Position numbers and translations under genes: made by a program
In this document: piece after piece, positions 39,648-52,761 of the stretch
Layout of the letters: every line of letters begins with the position of its first letter
Position numbering within the stretch: the stretch's first letter is position 1
The notes under the pieces: model-generated
Told to the model about the DNA's origin: nothing
The model's input: only the letters and a program-made list of their open reading frames with translations
Database searches by the model: none
Assembly (NCBI GenBank): GCA_000231825.2
Contig: JH720335.1
Coordinates: 618,830-682,829, forward strand
From: Tetrahymena elliotti 4EA
Taxonomy: Eukaryota; Ciliophora; Oligohymenophorea; Hymenostomatida; Tetrahymenidae
Length of the DNA stretch: 64,000 nt
Direction of reading: 5' to 3'

Positions 39648-40463
39648 TCAGATAAGCAATTATTCTAAAAGTTATTTTTGGAATTATTGATCTGAATTTG
39701 ATTACACATTTTAGTTGATTTGTTTAGAATTTATATTTTTTTAATTATTAGAGTTAACTTTTTTATCTATCTTTGGTACATTGTTGATTTACATTTCTTC
39801 TTAAGCTATTCTCTCAACTTCTTCTTCTAAATCATCCATATTAGGTAAGTAGCCCTTTATTTATTTATTTATTTGTTAATTAAATAAATTATTTTAAATT
39901 CAGTTACAAAAATGAAATGATAGATACCTGAATAATACGATCAATTTCTTATTAGTTTTCATCCATTTCCTATAAAGTTTCCATGGTTTCAGTCAATTAT
40001 TCCATATCAGTTTCTTACTACTTTAGAACTTTAGTAGCCTTGGACAAAATACTTAATTATTCATAAAAAATTAATTCTTTAGCATATAATTGCTGTTAAA
40101 ATAAAATTACTCAGCTGAAATCAAATTGTCTTAACTATTTGCAAGTTAAAAACGAAGTTTCAAAAAGACAGTTTTTTAGTTATCAATTCTCTCAATCTGC
40201 TTTTCAATTTGTTTGATCTCCAACAATTTATATGAAGCTTGCTTTTTTTAGCCCTTCTATATTAATTGCTTGACATTTTATTACAAAATATCAATACTTT
40301 TCAGACCATTATCAATTTTTTCATCTAAAGCATCCTCTTATTTCTTGATAGAAAACAAAAGCTTTTCAGATTCTTAACTAAAATTTTGAGTAACTGAATT
40401 TTCAGGTTTAATGTTTTCTTGATTATTTTAACTAGAGCTCTTTGATAAAAGTTTTTTGAACAT
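39648..40463 (-). CDS. ESCRT-III subunit, VPS20/CHMP6-like
   Basis: A Snf7-family protein that helps form membrane-remodelling filaments at endosomes and the plasma membrane. Three exons: 40463-40136, 40076-39928 and 39854-39648, phases 1 and 0, giving 227 residues. Signatures: an N-terminal basic start MFKKLLSKSSS, a long charged coiled coil (KQIEKQIERIDNQKTVFLK), then METLQEMDENQQEIDRII and DDLEEEVERIAQEEM near the C terminus. The pair Q-E-x-x-x-x-x-Q-x-x-I-D followed by an acidic EE-x-x-x-I-x-QE block fits CHMP6 better than CHMP4 or CHMP5. Spacing to that family also decides the first intron. The 59-nt choice removes residues with no counterpart, while the obvious shorter 18-nt alternative shifts the frame. 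The C-terminal Asn/Gln-rich tail is lineage-specific. Confidence 0.75.
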
Positions 40464-41290
40464 CTCAGCAATTAATTAGTGATTTTTTTGTCAAATTATT
40501 TTAAGGTTTTGAATATTAATTTTTGAAATTACTATTTTTAAGATAAATAAATAATTATAAAGAGTTTTTTAAATTTAAATAAACTTTACTTTAAAGGTGT
40601 TTTTTTCATAATTTAAATTATAAAATAGTTTGACAAAAAAGCTTTTCAATTTTATTCTCTTTTTTTAAATTAATTTCAATAGAAATGCAATGTCCAATCT
40701 ATATCTAATAAAGAATTTTTCCACCCTCTCTTTGTCTCTCTCTATATATGTATTTTTATTTGCATTTACATGTGCTTAAATAATCTGTATTAAATTACAG
40801 AGACATATTTATGAATATTATCTTTATTTTTTATAAATTTTAATCTTTTTCCTATATTCTTTCTAAAAAGTTTTTTTAAGTGTCTTGGCAACATAAAGTA
40901 ATAATTTTAGAAAAGGATTATTAATTGCAAATTTAAATTATTCTGAATAAATCTGTTAACCTTGTCAAATTTCAAAATTCAAATGAATAAGGAATTATTA
41001 AAAAAGGTATTTTCCAAAAATAGTATAATAAAATAATAAATTATAAATGATTTAATTTTTTCATCTTTTATTAATTTTTATAATCTCTTGAACAATTCAT
41101 TCGTTTAAAAAAAATGAAATCTAATATGATTTAATCTTGTGAGATATTATTAGTATTTTAGTTTGTAATTACTGTTCATTCTAAAAAATCTATTTGGTTA
41201 AGATTTTCTTCACTATCATCAATTTACTTTACATATGACGTAATAGGCATCCATCAATTTTTGTTTATTAAGTAAGGAAATTTCATTTCT

Positions 41291-41554
41291 TTGTTAAATA
41301 TTAAGTTAGTCATATTGAATTACTTGTTTAAGATGATGGATGGGGTGGGTCACCATCATATTGGTTATTCTTTAAATAATAAAGATTTAGATTGGAAAGC
41401 AGAAGGACCAAATAAAATTGCTCATAATGAACAAATCTTAAATGAAGTTCAACCTATTTTTAATCTTGAGAATGTAATTTTAAACAATTAAAATAACATT
41501 TAGTAAATTAAAATTAAAAAAATGATCTAATTTTTTATCATTTTTTAACTATGA
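41291..41554 (+). CDS. possible small gene or coding remnant
   Basis: An 87-codon frame from ATG 41291 to TGA 41552. Its middle (GHHHIGYSLNNKDLDWKAEG) is unusually varied for this DNA and uses CAA rather than TAA for Gln. The last third becomes A/T-driven and overlaps the direct repeat. There is no domain match and no splice evidence. It could be a piece of an older gene. Confidence 0.25.
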
Positions 41555-41745
41555 ATAGGAAAATTTTACTTTAAATAAAATATAACATTTTTTTATAGAA
41601 TACTATGTTTGCTAAAAGATCTATTAAATTGTTCAGAATAAACAAATCTCAACCTATTTTAGTAAATTAAAATTAAAAAAAACATGTACTTTTTTTATCA
41701 TTTCTAACTTTGAATATAAAATTTTTGTATTAAAATAATTAGATT
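41425..41745. repeat. imperfect direct repeat, two copies
   Basis: AACAAATCT..CAACCTATTTT followed by TAGTAAATTAAAATTAAAAA and a TTTTTATCATTT block occurs at about 41430-41575. It recurs, with internal deletions, at about 41642-41735. The offset is about 200 nt. Boundaries are approximate. Confidence 0.5.
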
Positions 41746-42347
41746 ATTTTTTTAAAGAATCTCTATTTAAAAACTATTTTTGTTAAAAAAAGTTTATTTT
41801 TTATGGATTTACCATACATTTAAATCATAATAGCATATTTACAGTTATTAAAATTAAGAAGTGGTTTTAATTTTTTATTAAATGTTATAAATGTTTGATC
41901 TACCTTTGTAAAAGCCTCTCAAAGATTAAATAACATTGTATATCTAAAAATTTATTTCAAGCTTATCTATTATAAATTTAAAATAAATATTAAAAATCAG
42001 TAAAAAGATATTAATATTTTTTTTCAATAGACTTTATTTTGTTATTAAAATGAAATTAATCTGATTTAAAAATAATTTTAAATGATTTTTGATTTTCACA
42101 AGTATTTGAGAGCTTTAAATGCAATTTGTAGCTTTATTTTTCAATTCATTCCAAGTAAAAATTCCCATTTTCCTTTTTTACGCACGTTTATTTATTATTA
42201 TTGAATTATACCAATTAATTCTGAGAAAATATTTGTTTTGTTAAATTTTCTATATTAATTTAATCAAATGCAGAAACTGGTTTTTTTATTAAAATTTTTT
42301 TGGATATTTTTTAAAAAATTGTAAGATTAAATAAATAAAAAGTAAAT

Positions 42348-44862
42348 ATGCTTGTTTCAACTTCTAGTTATGAAAGCCTAATGCTTAAGATTGAATAACT
42401 AAAAATGTATCACGATTCATATTAAATAGATTTACTTGAAATTAAATCATACTTCCTTTAAGGGAAAATCCATTTTGTTTATATGATTGAGCTATTTGAT
42501 AGTTTATATGGGATGAAGATTGATGAAAATGAATAGAAAATTCTAAAAAATATTCTTTGGGTAAATGGTTTTTATCAAGATGTTTTTTTCAAAGACTATC
42601 TAGTGTTAATGTAAATAAAAGATTCTGTTTTTAACCATAGCATATAAAAGTAAAATATGATTTTATACATGATGCTTTTTTTTTAACACAATATTTAAAA
42701 ATGTAGTAACATTCATCAAATAAAGTAATAAAAAGTTAGAGAACAAATAAAAAATGAATCTATATCTACAGAGCTGTATGAAGAAGATCATATAGAACAT
42801 ATTGAAAATCTTAATTTTTTTATTGAAACAATTAAATTTCACAAAAAAAACAAAACTAAATTTCTTGATAATTAATTTCCCCCAGATTAAAAATCCCTAT
42901 ATTTACAAGATTCCTTTAATAATGTTAAATCAAGATGGTCTGATTATTAGGTATTCTTTTATTTCAAACTTTATTTCTAAATTTCTCTTAAATAATCTAT
43001 GTTCTTTTTCATAAGCAGTAAAGTAAGATGTAACTTTCTTTCTTTTGAATTTTAATTTTTTTATTAAAAAATTAAAAAAATAGAAAATAAAAGTTTCATT
43101 TTTTGAGCAAACAAACACAAAAGATTTCAATTAATTCCAATCTAATTTGCTTATCAAAAACTATTTCTTATTTTATTTTTTTACAATAAATAAAATAATT
43201 TGTTAATATTTTTGTTTATTAAAAATGAAAGTGGATGAGAATGTCAGAAACGAAAGCTAAGAATTATCAAATGTTTTAAAAATGTGATGATATAACTTAA
43301 AGTAGATAGGGTTTGGGAAAGTTAATATGCCCTTACAATATTTATTAAGGTGATGTGGGAGATTGTTACTTTTTAGGAATTGTATCAAGCATATCTGTAT
43401 ATCCAGAAAGAATTTTAGACTTATTTATAACTAGGAATCTTAACAATATTGGAATTTATTGCATTAAGCTTTGTATTGATGGAGTATGGACAGCTGTGAC
43501 CATAGATGATTATTTGCCAATAAATAGTAAATAAGAATTTGCATTTAATTGTCCTCATAGTAATGAATTATGGGCATGCTTTTTAGAAAAAGCATGGGCT
43601 AAAGTGAATAAATGTTATGATTATATTAATTCAGGTTTTGATTCTGAATCTTTCAGAGCACTGACTGGTTCTCCTACTTTAAAGATTAAAACAAAGAACT
43701 AAGTTAAAATAAATGGAATTTTTTAAAAACAAAAAAATATGTGTCTTCTACCTATAATCTTAGATGCCTTTTCTTAAGAAAATAAATTTATAGTTTCTGC
43801 TGATGTTAATTTAATATGGAAGAAGAACAAATTAAAATATGAATAAAAAGGATTAGTTGTTAATCACTGTTATAGTATTATTAAGTAAGTTAATTCTTTT
43901 TTGAGAAAATCAAATAAAATTTATATTTTTGAAATAGTGCAAGACAGATCTAACATCCTAAATTAGGTTAAGTTACTTTATTGAAAATAAGAAATCCTTG
44001 GGGTGAATGTGAATGGAATGGGAAGTGGTCAAGAAACTCTAAAATCTGGACTACTTAACTTGAAAAAGAGCTCAAAGGGAAGACATAACCAAGTGGAACT
44101 TTTTATATGAGTTTTGAAGATTTTTGCACATATTTTTACTCAGCTACTATTTGCTATTATAATGATTTTTTTGTTAAAACAAGTCATAAAGTAGAAAAAT
44201 CTGATAAAAAACATTCTTAATATTTTAAGATAACAGTTAGTGTTAAAGGGACTTATTATATCTCTTTAATTAGACCAAATCCTAGATCAAATAATTGGGA
44301 TTACACAAAATATATATCTAGGATATACCTAGTATAAGTATAAAATGATGAATTATAACCTATTATTAAATATGTAGGAGGAAAAAAAGGATCTGATATT
44401 GAAGTTTATCAGTAATTTAATTTGGAGCCAGGTGTTTATATTCTTTAGGCTAAAATATTTATGGAAAACACCACACCATATGTAGTTAGTAGCTATGGTA
44501 TTATGTCTACACTGATTGAAAAAATAAATAAAACTGATGTACCAGAAGGATTTTTAAAAGAAAGTCTAATTTAGTTTGCAAGAAGATATTGTGAGCCTGA
44601 AAAAAATGGTACCTCTGATATAGTGGAATACACTTGTATAAATTAGAATATTGGTTATGGGTTTTACTACATTAAAAATTTTTCTAGGAATAAATATGAT
44701 ATAAATATAAAATTACAAAAATCAATAAAAGTTAAAAAACCTTACAAATCTGAATTTGAATCTGCTCCTAAAACAGAAGAAATAGTAATACTTAAAAGAA
44801 ACAAAGATTTAAAATTAAACAAAAAATATATTTAAGTTTAAAAAACAATAAAAAATAATTGA
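42348..44862 (+). CDS. calpain-type cysteine protease
   Basis: A calcium-type papain-fold protease. Three exons: 42348-42950, 43262-43884 and 43938-44862, phases 0 and 2, giving 716 residues. The catalytic triad is intact: Cys236 in GDVGDCYFLG, His403 in NHCYSII and Asn428 in KIRNPWGECEWNGKWS. The usual Trp after the Cys is Tyr. Just before, FLDNQFPPDQKSLY matches the conserved calpain N-terminal motif and ties exon 1 to exon 2 across a 310-nt intron. After the protease core, VSVKGTYYISLIRPNPRS fits the C2-like domain III. There is no penta-EF-hand domain, so it is an atypical calpain. The first ~170 residues form a helical region I do not recognise. If the 310-nt intron is mis-drawn, a start at 43235 would leave the protease core but lose the FPP motif. 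Confidence 0.9.
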
Positions 44863-45962
44863 TTTATTATGTATTTTTGTTCATTTTTCTTATTTTTAAT
44901 TAATGTTTTTAAAATATTTTGTTAATAATAAATTAATTTTTTTATAAAAAAATTAAAAGCTTCTAAATATTTTTTAAAAATTATTTATCCTGAGCTTAAA
45001 ATTTTCATAAGCAAGAATACTTTACCTAATTCTTTACTTATTCTCTCTGATTTATGCTATAATTAAAATATTAATATTTAAAAAAATTTAATTAACTAAG
45101 AATATTAAAAAAGAAGTAAACATTTAAATATTTTGATTTTATCTTCTTTATTAATGATATGGACATTCACTTAATAATGATTTTTAATTTTCAGCCAAGA
45201 AAAAGTAAACTTATTTTTAATATCTGTTTTGACAGTAATTTGTTTAATTTTTATATATTTGATAAGCAATCAATTAATTAGCAACTAATGTGTTTCTGGT
45301 TTGGATCATGATTCTCTCAAACTAATAATAATTTAGTAAAAATACATTATTTTTTTTAGATTTAATTTATAAACAAAAAAAAGAATCAAACAATAAATAG
45401 TCAATTTATATCACAGAAGAAAAAAAAATTGCTGGAATGATTTTGAATGAGTAAAGTTAAGTTGAATATTGAATAATAAATTATTCAAACAAAAATTTAC
45501 CTTTCATTAGATTTAATTTTGATATCTGATCCAAATTAATCAATACTAGTACATATTTATTAAAAAAAGAATCATTACTTGATTAACTAATTCAACTGTT
45601 TTTTTGAAATGATTATTAATTAATATAAAAAAAAATAGGTAACTTTTTCAGAGAAGATGATGAACTTAAAAATATTCTATTTAACTTTTAATTTCAATAA
45701 TTTTGTTTTAAAAAATATTTTGATTTTTTTTCAAAAGAATGGGTTAATTTTTTATTTTATTAAACAATATAAATTGAATAAGCCCAAAAAAAAGAAATTA
45801 AATAAAAGTTAATTGATTTATGAATCAGCAAAAGAACTATTTATTATAATAACAGATTATTTATATACAAAGATTATTATATTTATAGAAAAATTGAAGA
45901 TTTAGTTTGATAATAATACAAACGCTTTTATTATATTTATTAGCATCTTTTGATGTAAGATC
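44863..45962. other. intergenic DNA between convergent genes
   Basis: About 1.1 kb AT-rich 3' flank shared by the calpain and the polytopic membrane-protein gene. No features seen. Confidence 0.55.
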
Positions 45963-48900
45963 TCAGTTTTTTTTAACAGCTTTTTTAAAGAAGGGATTTT
46001 CAGAAGTGTGAGTTTCATTTGTTTGTATCTTAAATTCAGGAGAAATAAATGTGTTTTCTCTGGGTTGTTAAAAATTTAAATCATCTATTTACAAATTATT
46101 ATTTTAAGGATTCATTTTTTTATTTTCTTGAGGGTTATTTTGACTTTGTGGCTATTAAGAACAATTAATATTGTTGATATCACTTTATTCGTCTGGAATA
46201 TATTAAACAGAATTATCATTCAACTTTTTTTGGAAAAATATTTAAATATTATTTTCTTAATTTTTTAGTGTTTACTCATCGTTCAATTCATTTTAAAGTT
46301 AGTCTATGTGATGGTTATTTAAGTCTTAAAGATCAATTGATTCTCCTCCATTATATTAATCTTATTCGCCTTTATTTTAAATATTAATTTATTCATTATC
46401 AGCTTTCTTTTTAATTTAGTTAGCAGCTTCTTGTGTTTAATAATTTTGGTCATCAGCTTCTGTTTATTTTTTTAAAGGAATTTATATTGTCTGTTGCTTG
46501 TTGCTTTGATAGTTTTAAATAGTAGAATTTTTGAAATCCTCTTCGGAGATGTTTTAGAGATTTTACGTATTTTGGATATAAGGATTTTAAATCAAAACAT
46601 TATCATTAGGTTTATTGCCTTGCTTTTGCTAACTTTAATACCCATTATTCTTTTCCATTGATTAGAAGTTAGTATTTGTTTTGTAATTGCCTTGTTGCTC
46701 ATTATTTTATTTATTATATACAGTGTCAAAGTATGTTTTTGCTGTTTCTTCTGCTTGCTTCATCTTGAATCCATTTTAATAACCAATTTTTTTCTGTTTA
46801 GAGTTTTAATTTTAAAGGATATTTCTGGTAAAATCGCTATTTCTTCCATAAATATCTGCTAAGCAATATTATTGAACTAGACCATTTTTAGATTCTTTAA
46901 AAGGATTCGCTTAAACAAATGGATTAGCTTAAAATTTTTATTAATTTTTTTGTGCTGAATGATTTTATTTAAATTGGTTTACAACTTAATCTTGAAGTTT
47001 TGTTTTATCTACTGCATTCTTAAATTTTTATCTTATTTCTGCACTGTCTCGTTGATTTTGTAGATTTTGAATCATTTCAATTTCATGTTGACTCAAGCTG
47101 TTAGAGTGATTTATATTGTTTTTTTGTGGTGAGACAAGTTTAGATTAATTAGAGTTCATATTCACTGCATAGTAATTATCCTATTAATTTTTATCAATAA
47201 GCTTTTGATTTCTGTTTGTTGATTATGGTTCGTTGTAGTTTCCATCAAATTTGTGTAAATAGGTAATTGTTCTTTTAGTTGTTGAATTTTTATAGAAAAT
47301 GTGTTTGAGCAGAAGAATTTATTTTATTATATTCATCAAGATAAATATACTGATAAAAGAAAGACAAGCATAATCGATGGATTGGTATGAATATTTGCTT
47401 TTTACTACAAAACTGTCCTGTTTGTAATAGATTTATGCAGCTAAAAGAGTCACAAAGAGAGCAACTTATGAGAGTTCTTCTATAATTTTTATCCACAAAA
47501 CAAGAACATTTTCATAAGGTCTGAAGTAAATTGTGTACAAAAAGGAAGATAAATAGATGAATAACGAAATAATGCAAATTGCTAATGCATCAGCATTGAA
47601 AAGGGCACAAACAAAGATGTTAAATAAAATCTTCTTGGTATTTCCAACTCCAAATAAATAGAACCTAGAAGGCCATAGTTCATCTTCGATTTCTTTAATA
47701 TAAGTAATAAAGAAGTGATAACTCTTTCTTTTAATTCTCAAAGCACCAATTATATGATAGACTATCAAATAAATTAAGACAAATATAGCTAAAATAAAGA
47801 AAAATTATTATGAAGAGCTAGAAAAATTAGCTTGAGATAGAATAAAAATAGAGTAATATGCAAAGTAGAAGAGTAGATTCTAATGTACATACTGCAAAAT
47901 AGTGATAGTCCATATGTGAATTTTCAATAGTGTATCGAATTTCCATAAGTGGTCTACTTCAGTCTTTTTATATACCTCATAAACCCATTTAAAGACTCCA
48001 AAAATGAAGTAAAAAAACGCTAGTTACAAAACATAGTAAAGATAAGGCAATTTGTAGTCACCATACTAAGAGGTCGAGCTTTATCCTAATTATAACTACC
48101 AATCTGGCAATTAGTTAATACCAAATCCTCCAAAAAGCTTAATTAAATAATAATAAAGAGGAGGAGTAAATATCTGCATATAGCAAAGAGCCATTATAAA
48201 CTATAGGCCAGGTAAAATGTGAATAAAGATTGCCAAACTACGTAATACATAGAAAACTGTGTAGCTGGTAGAATTTTAGTCATACAAGAACTGACTTGAA
48301 TTTCTTAGGTTATCTAAATTAGTATTAGAACGTGGTTCCAAGTATGCTCCAAGAGTAATTTAAACTGGCTTAAGAGGATCTAGCTGTTAAATAGGAACCT
48401 TCATAACACTACTTACTAAATTACTGATATCATAGCTTACTATAATGAGAGTACACTATGATACACTCACTAATGGATTAATTAAGTATTTCAATTAGCT
48501 TTAAACTGAGCTTTATAAAGGTAAAATTTATACATTCTAAGATAATAGATCTTCTTTAATCTTCATTATTATCAAGGTCATTGGATCGGTTCTTGTCCAA
48601 AGCTTGTAGTTAAACTAAAAAGTTAGGACTATTCTATTCAAAGAATCTCTAGATTAAATAATTTCATATGATAAATAATCTTCACAGATCAAACCTTGCG
48701 TGATAACATAAGTGTTTGTAGGACATTTATCGAAACATTCTCCATGATAATTGTAATAATTAGCGATACACTAATCGCATACATTTAGTTTGCTACAACT
48801 CTAACAATTCTAAGGACATGCAACGCAGATAGGTTAATTAAGTTCTAAGTACCCACTTACACAATCACAGGTATTGGTTGTACTGATGAATTGTCTGTTA

Positions 48901-49237
48901 GAGGAAGGATTACATGAAAGACAAACACTTGGAGTTGCACTCTCACATGTCGCACATTAATAATTACATTCTATTCATTAAATAAAAAAGAAAATTATAT
49001 CATCTTAAATGTAAGCAAATGCTCTATTTATTTAATTCATCAATTAATTGTCCATATTCTTTATGCATAAATGTAAAATAAAATTTAATTACAATCTGTT
49101 TGAATAAGGTTTCTAAAGCTATTAAAAGGGCTATCAAGACTATATTAGGTTATCTCTGCCCTGCTTAAATGTATTGCTAGAGCTATGAAAAGAGCTAAAT
49201 AAAAGAGATTGCTGTTAAATCGAGTTTTGTACTTCAT
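45963..49237 (-). CDS. Cys-rich polytopic membrane protein with Asn/Gln-rich tail
   Basis: Two exons: 49237-49093 and 48970-45963, phase 1, giving 1050 residues. A hydrophobic leader (LFYLALFIALAIHLSRA) precedes two short Cys blocks (CNYQCATCESATPSVCLSC and ACPQNCQSCSKLNVCDQC). Then come ~190 residues of ectodomain and about eight hydrophobic spans, among them FILAIFVLIYLIVYHIIGAL and FVCALFNADALAICIISLF. A loop between spans carries RIKRKSYHFFITYIKEIEDE. The last ~400 residues are cytosolic-looking and very rich in Asn and Gln, ending AVKKN. It belongs to the Tetrahymena class of Cys-rich receptor-like membrane proteins; no enzyme domain is seen. It differs in span pattern from the giant protein at 30345-37868. 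Confidence 0.85.
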
Positions 49238-50307
49238 ATTTTAGATGGCACTAACTATGCTAATTAATAACTTTATTAATATTTTAGTTTTGCAAATTAT
49301 TGGTCTAAATTATTAATTGAGAGTACTATTTAGATATTATAATCACTTGAATTAAAAATTATTTGTTTTTATTACTTCTCTCAAATATTAACAACCATTA
49401 TTTGCTAATCTTTTCTATTTCATGTAAATCACATTTTTGCAAATACTCTTCAAAACTGGTGTTAAATTTGTTGTTAAAATTTTATTCAGATTATTCACCT
49501 CTTTATTCTACTTACTAAATATAGGTTTTACATATGCATAATCACATTCTATATCGTTTACAATCAAAACCTGGCTTTTTTTCTTTCTATATATTTGTAA
49601 ACTTATTTACAAAATTACTCTGCTGTAAATACACATTTTTTGCTTTTTTTATGTTTTGTTCTTGCTTAAATGTAAATACCCTAAATATTTTCTCTAAAAA
49701 ACAAATTTAGAATTTATTTACTATTTTCAATTTCTTTCTTGTTTACATTTATTTATTTTTCTCCTTTACATCTTTTTTTATTATAAATTAGATTTTTTAA
49801 TTTTTAAAGACTTTAAATGAAAGCAAATAAATAAATCCTTATTTATATTTTCTTACATTTCTAAATAAAAATTTTAAGTTTTTTAAATATTTTGTTTCTA
49901 AAAGTAAAAGGAAAAATAATCTTTTTATTCAAATTCCTAAAAGCAAAGTGAATCCATTTTAGTATTAGAAATGTTTTAATAAAAATGAAACAAAATACTA
50001 TATTTATATCAAAAATTAATTGATTTCAAATTATTAAATTTTGAAAAATATCCTTTTTTTTGTTAAAAAAGATTATTTGGCTTTATGCTAAATAAAATGA
50101 AATTATTAAATTTAATTATTTTAAGAATAAAGAGTAAACAACACTGCTTTTTTTCATAAAATTTTGAGTAAGAAAGTTAATAGATAGAATTCGAATATAA
50201 AATATTTAACAAATATGTACAAAAATATATATGTTTACAGGTTTTTATATAAACTAGTCATTGATTTTATGGTCTTTATTTAGGTTATTTCAGTATATTT
50301 TATTTAT
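49238..50307. other. intergenic DNA without supported gene
   Basis: AT-rich stretch holding the 5' flank of the polytopic membrane-protein gene and the 3' flank of the Gln/Asn-rich gene. Confidence 0.55.
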
Positions 50308-51402
50308 TCAAAATAGTTATTTTTATTTAATAAGCTAAGATTCCTCTTCACAGAAAAGGTCTTAATTAATAATAATGGATTATCCACATGAGTTCTAAAT
50401 AAAATTAGGTAAATCTATTTGATGTATAACTGTTTATGTAGGGACTGTATAAGTATTATAAAAGTAAGCATCATTAGTAATATTTTATCTAAATAAGTAA
50501 TTATTATTATTTTATTAAACAGGAGCTGCTCTATTCTAAAAGAGTTGATTTATAAAGTTATTATCTTAATTATTTTATGCTTAGTTATTCACTTCAAACA
50601 TTTTTGCTGGATTTTCAAATTATTCTTTTTTAAACAAATCTAAAGTTTGTGCCTTAGAATTACTATCAGCATTAAAAAGATCTTATTGTTCTTCATTTAA
50701 TTTTAAGCCAAATTATATTTCATTATTTTATTTATTTTACTAATTTTATTCACCGTTTTATACTAAACTTTAAAGGAATAATTCTTTTTATTACTCTATG
50801 AAATTAGGCACTTCATATTTTAGTTCAAAAACTGTTCCTCCATTTTAATTACTAAAACCAGCAAAAAGATTTTAAGAATCTTAATTTTATTACTAGCCAA
50901 GTTAAATTTGATCATTTTATTTATTTTACTAATTTGGCATGCTACTTTATATCAATTTTTGAAAGAATGAATCTTCTTGTTTTGCAATACTAGGTGCTTC
51001 ATATTTTATTTCAAAAACTGTTCCTCCATTTTAATTTTAACTACTTATGTCAAACAGTTAGAGTGTCTAATTTTAAATTTCGCTTATTTCTTCTTAGGGA
51101 ATAACATAAGTAACTTCGTCTTCTTCTATATCAAAACTATCTGGAATAGGCTGTAATCTTTATTGATAATTCATTAGACTTTAGTCAAAAGCCATCTAAT
51201 TTTAATTATTATTAATCCTTGATCTTTCTTAATACATTTATCTTTAATTCATTTATTATGGCTAAAAATTCTCCTTTTCTTCTTCAATCTCATCTTCGAT
51301 AACAGGGTTTAGGTTTTTAGAAGAATTTTGATCTTGTCCTACTCTTTTCTGCAGCAGGCTCTGCTAAATTTAAGCTCTTTTTTATAAATAACTTAAACTC
51401 AT
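50308..51402 (-). CDS. Gln/Asn-rich protein with internal duplication
   Basis: A single 365-codon frame with the ciliate code; in the standard code it is riddled with stops, because Gln is mostly TAA or TAG. It opens MSLSYLQKRAQIQQSLLQKR. A block starting NQNGGTVFEIKYEAP and ending near QNDQIQLG is repeated as NQNGGTVFELKYEVP to QNNEIQFG, about 70 residues each. The first block is preceded by the acidic DSFDIEEDEVTYVIPQEE. The C-terminal third is Asn/Gln-rich with IHQIDLPNFIQN near the end. There is no known domain, signal peptide or membrane span. It is likely disordered, possibly a scaffold or nucleoporin-like protein; that is only a guess from composition. Confidence 0.7.
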
Positions 51403-52761
51403 TTTTACAATTTAATTGAATTTTTGACAATTTATTAGAAATAAATAATTATTAAATTGATTAGAAATACTAAATATATTAATATCTCAATATATTTACA
51501 ATTAATGTCTAGATAAACCTATTCATCTATCAAAAACTCTACTCATAAAATTTCAAATAAAATTATTTTATATTTTAAGAAGTAAATTGATAGTGTAAAT
51601 AATTTTAGAAAATTTTTGTTTAACCAATAAGTATGTTTAAATTTTTAACTATATATTTAATAGTATGAAAATGAGACAGACATACAAATCCATTTACTTA
51701 GGATAATTGCTATTTTGAAGAAGTAGAATAATTTTTCAAATTTCAAGTTTTTCTTCGTTTTTTATTTTATTTACCATTTTATCATTAACTATCTTAAAAG
51801 AAATATTTTATATTTTGAGGGTTAATTTTATTGTAAAACTTTAAAATAAAATAGAACAATTAACTGCTTTCTTTTTATATTTTAATTTAATGTATTATTT
51901 CCTGTATAAAAATCATACCAAAGCTTATTTATATAAAAAAATTTATTTTAGGAGATTTAGAAAAACCTTTTGAAAATTAATTTAAAAAATACTCTACATC
52001 GTAAAAATAGGATTCTAATAAAAAGTAATTATTTGGTAAATTTACTCTCTTAACAATAAAAATAAAGAATTTATATTTTAATTATATTTTTATACTTTAC
52101 TAAAGATATTTTGATTCATAAATAAAAAGTTCTAAGAATTGACCAAACATTTGTAAATCCACAAAATTAATAATCAAAATATATTGCTTGTATCATACTA
52201 AGTGTTTAAACTAAATCATGTAAACTATTTCATATGAAATTAATTTGAATCATAAAGTAATTAACCATTTAAACAGATATATAATTATGGAGGATGTATA
52301 TACTGTAAAATTAAATCTTAGTTATTTATGTTAGATACATAAAAGTATCAAAAAATAAACTTTGAAACTAATAAATAATTCACCAAAAGAAAATAAATAG
52401 CATAGAGATGCATTTTCGTTTTTAAAAGATTACTTTTTTTAAATAAGATTGGATAATAAATACAATAACTAAATTAACTAAACAAATTGACTTTTTAAAA
52501 GTAGTAATCTAAGATTTAGAGCATATTTTTTGAATTTACTATGTTTTTTTCTAATTTAAGTAAGTTTGCTTGTATTAAATAATTTATTTCAAAGATTATT
52601 TTTGATTTTGGTGAATGAATCTGATAAAATTAATAAGAAATCAAACATATTTTTATTAAAAACTTTAATTCTAAATTATTTAATCTTTTGAATTAGGGAA
52701 ATAGGAGATATATAAATTCATAGATAGATAGATATAGGTAGGTAGGTAACTGAGAAGAGAG
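51403..52761. other. intergenic DNA between divergent genes
   Basis: AT-rich shared upstream region of the Gln/Asn-rich gene (-) and the Cys-rich type II protein gene (+). It ends in a short TAGA/TAGG microsatellite (about 52720-52748) directly before the latter's start codon. Confidence 0.55.

Larger units (their letters stand above)
40464..42347. other. intergenic DNA upstream of the calpain gene
   Basis: AT-rich sequence holding a small possible coding remnant (41291-41554) and an imperfect direct repeat, both listed separately. Otherwise nothing is recognised. Confidence 0.5.

Noticed and set aside
42802..43130. Standard-code ORFs inside the calpain first exon and intron
   Set aside because: One is a shifted-frame shadow of exon 1, the other is antisense. 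Neither keeps the FPP motif that links to the protease domain.
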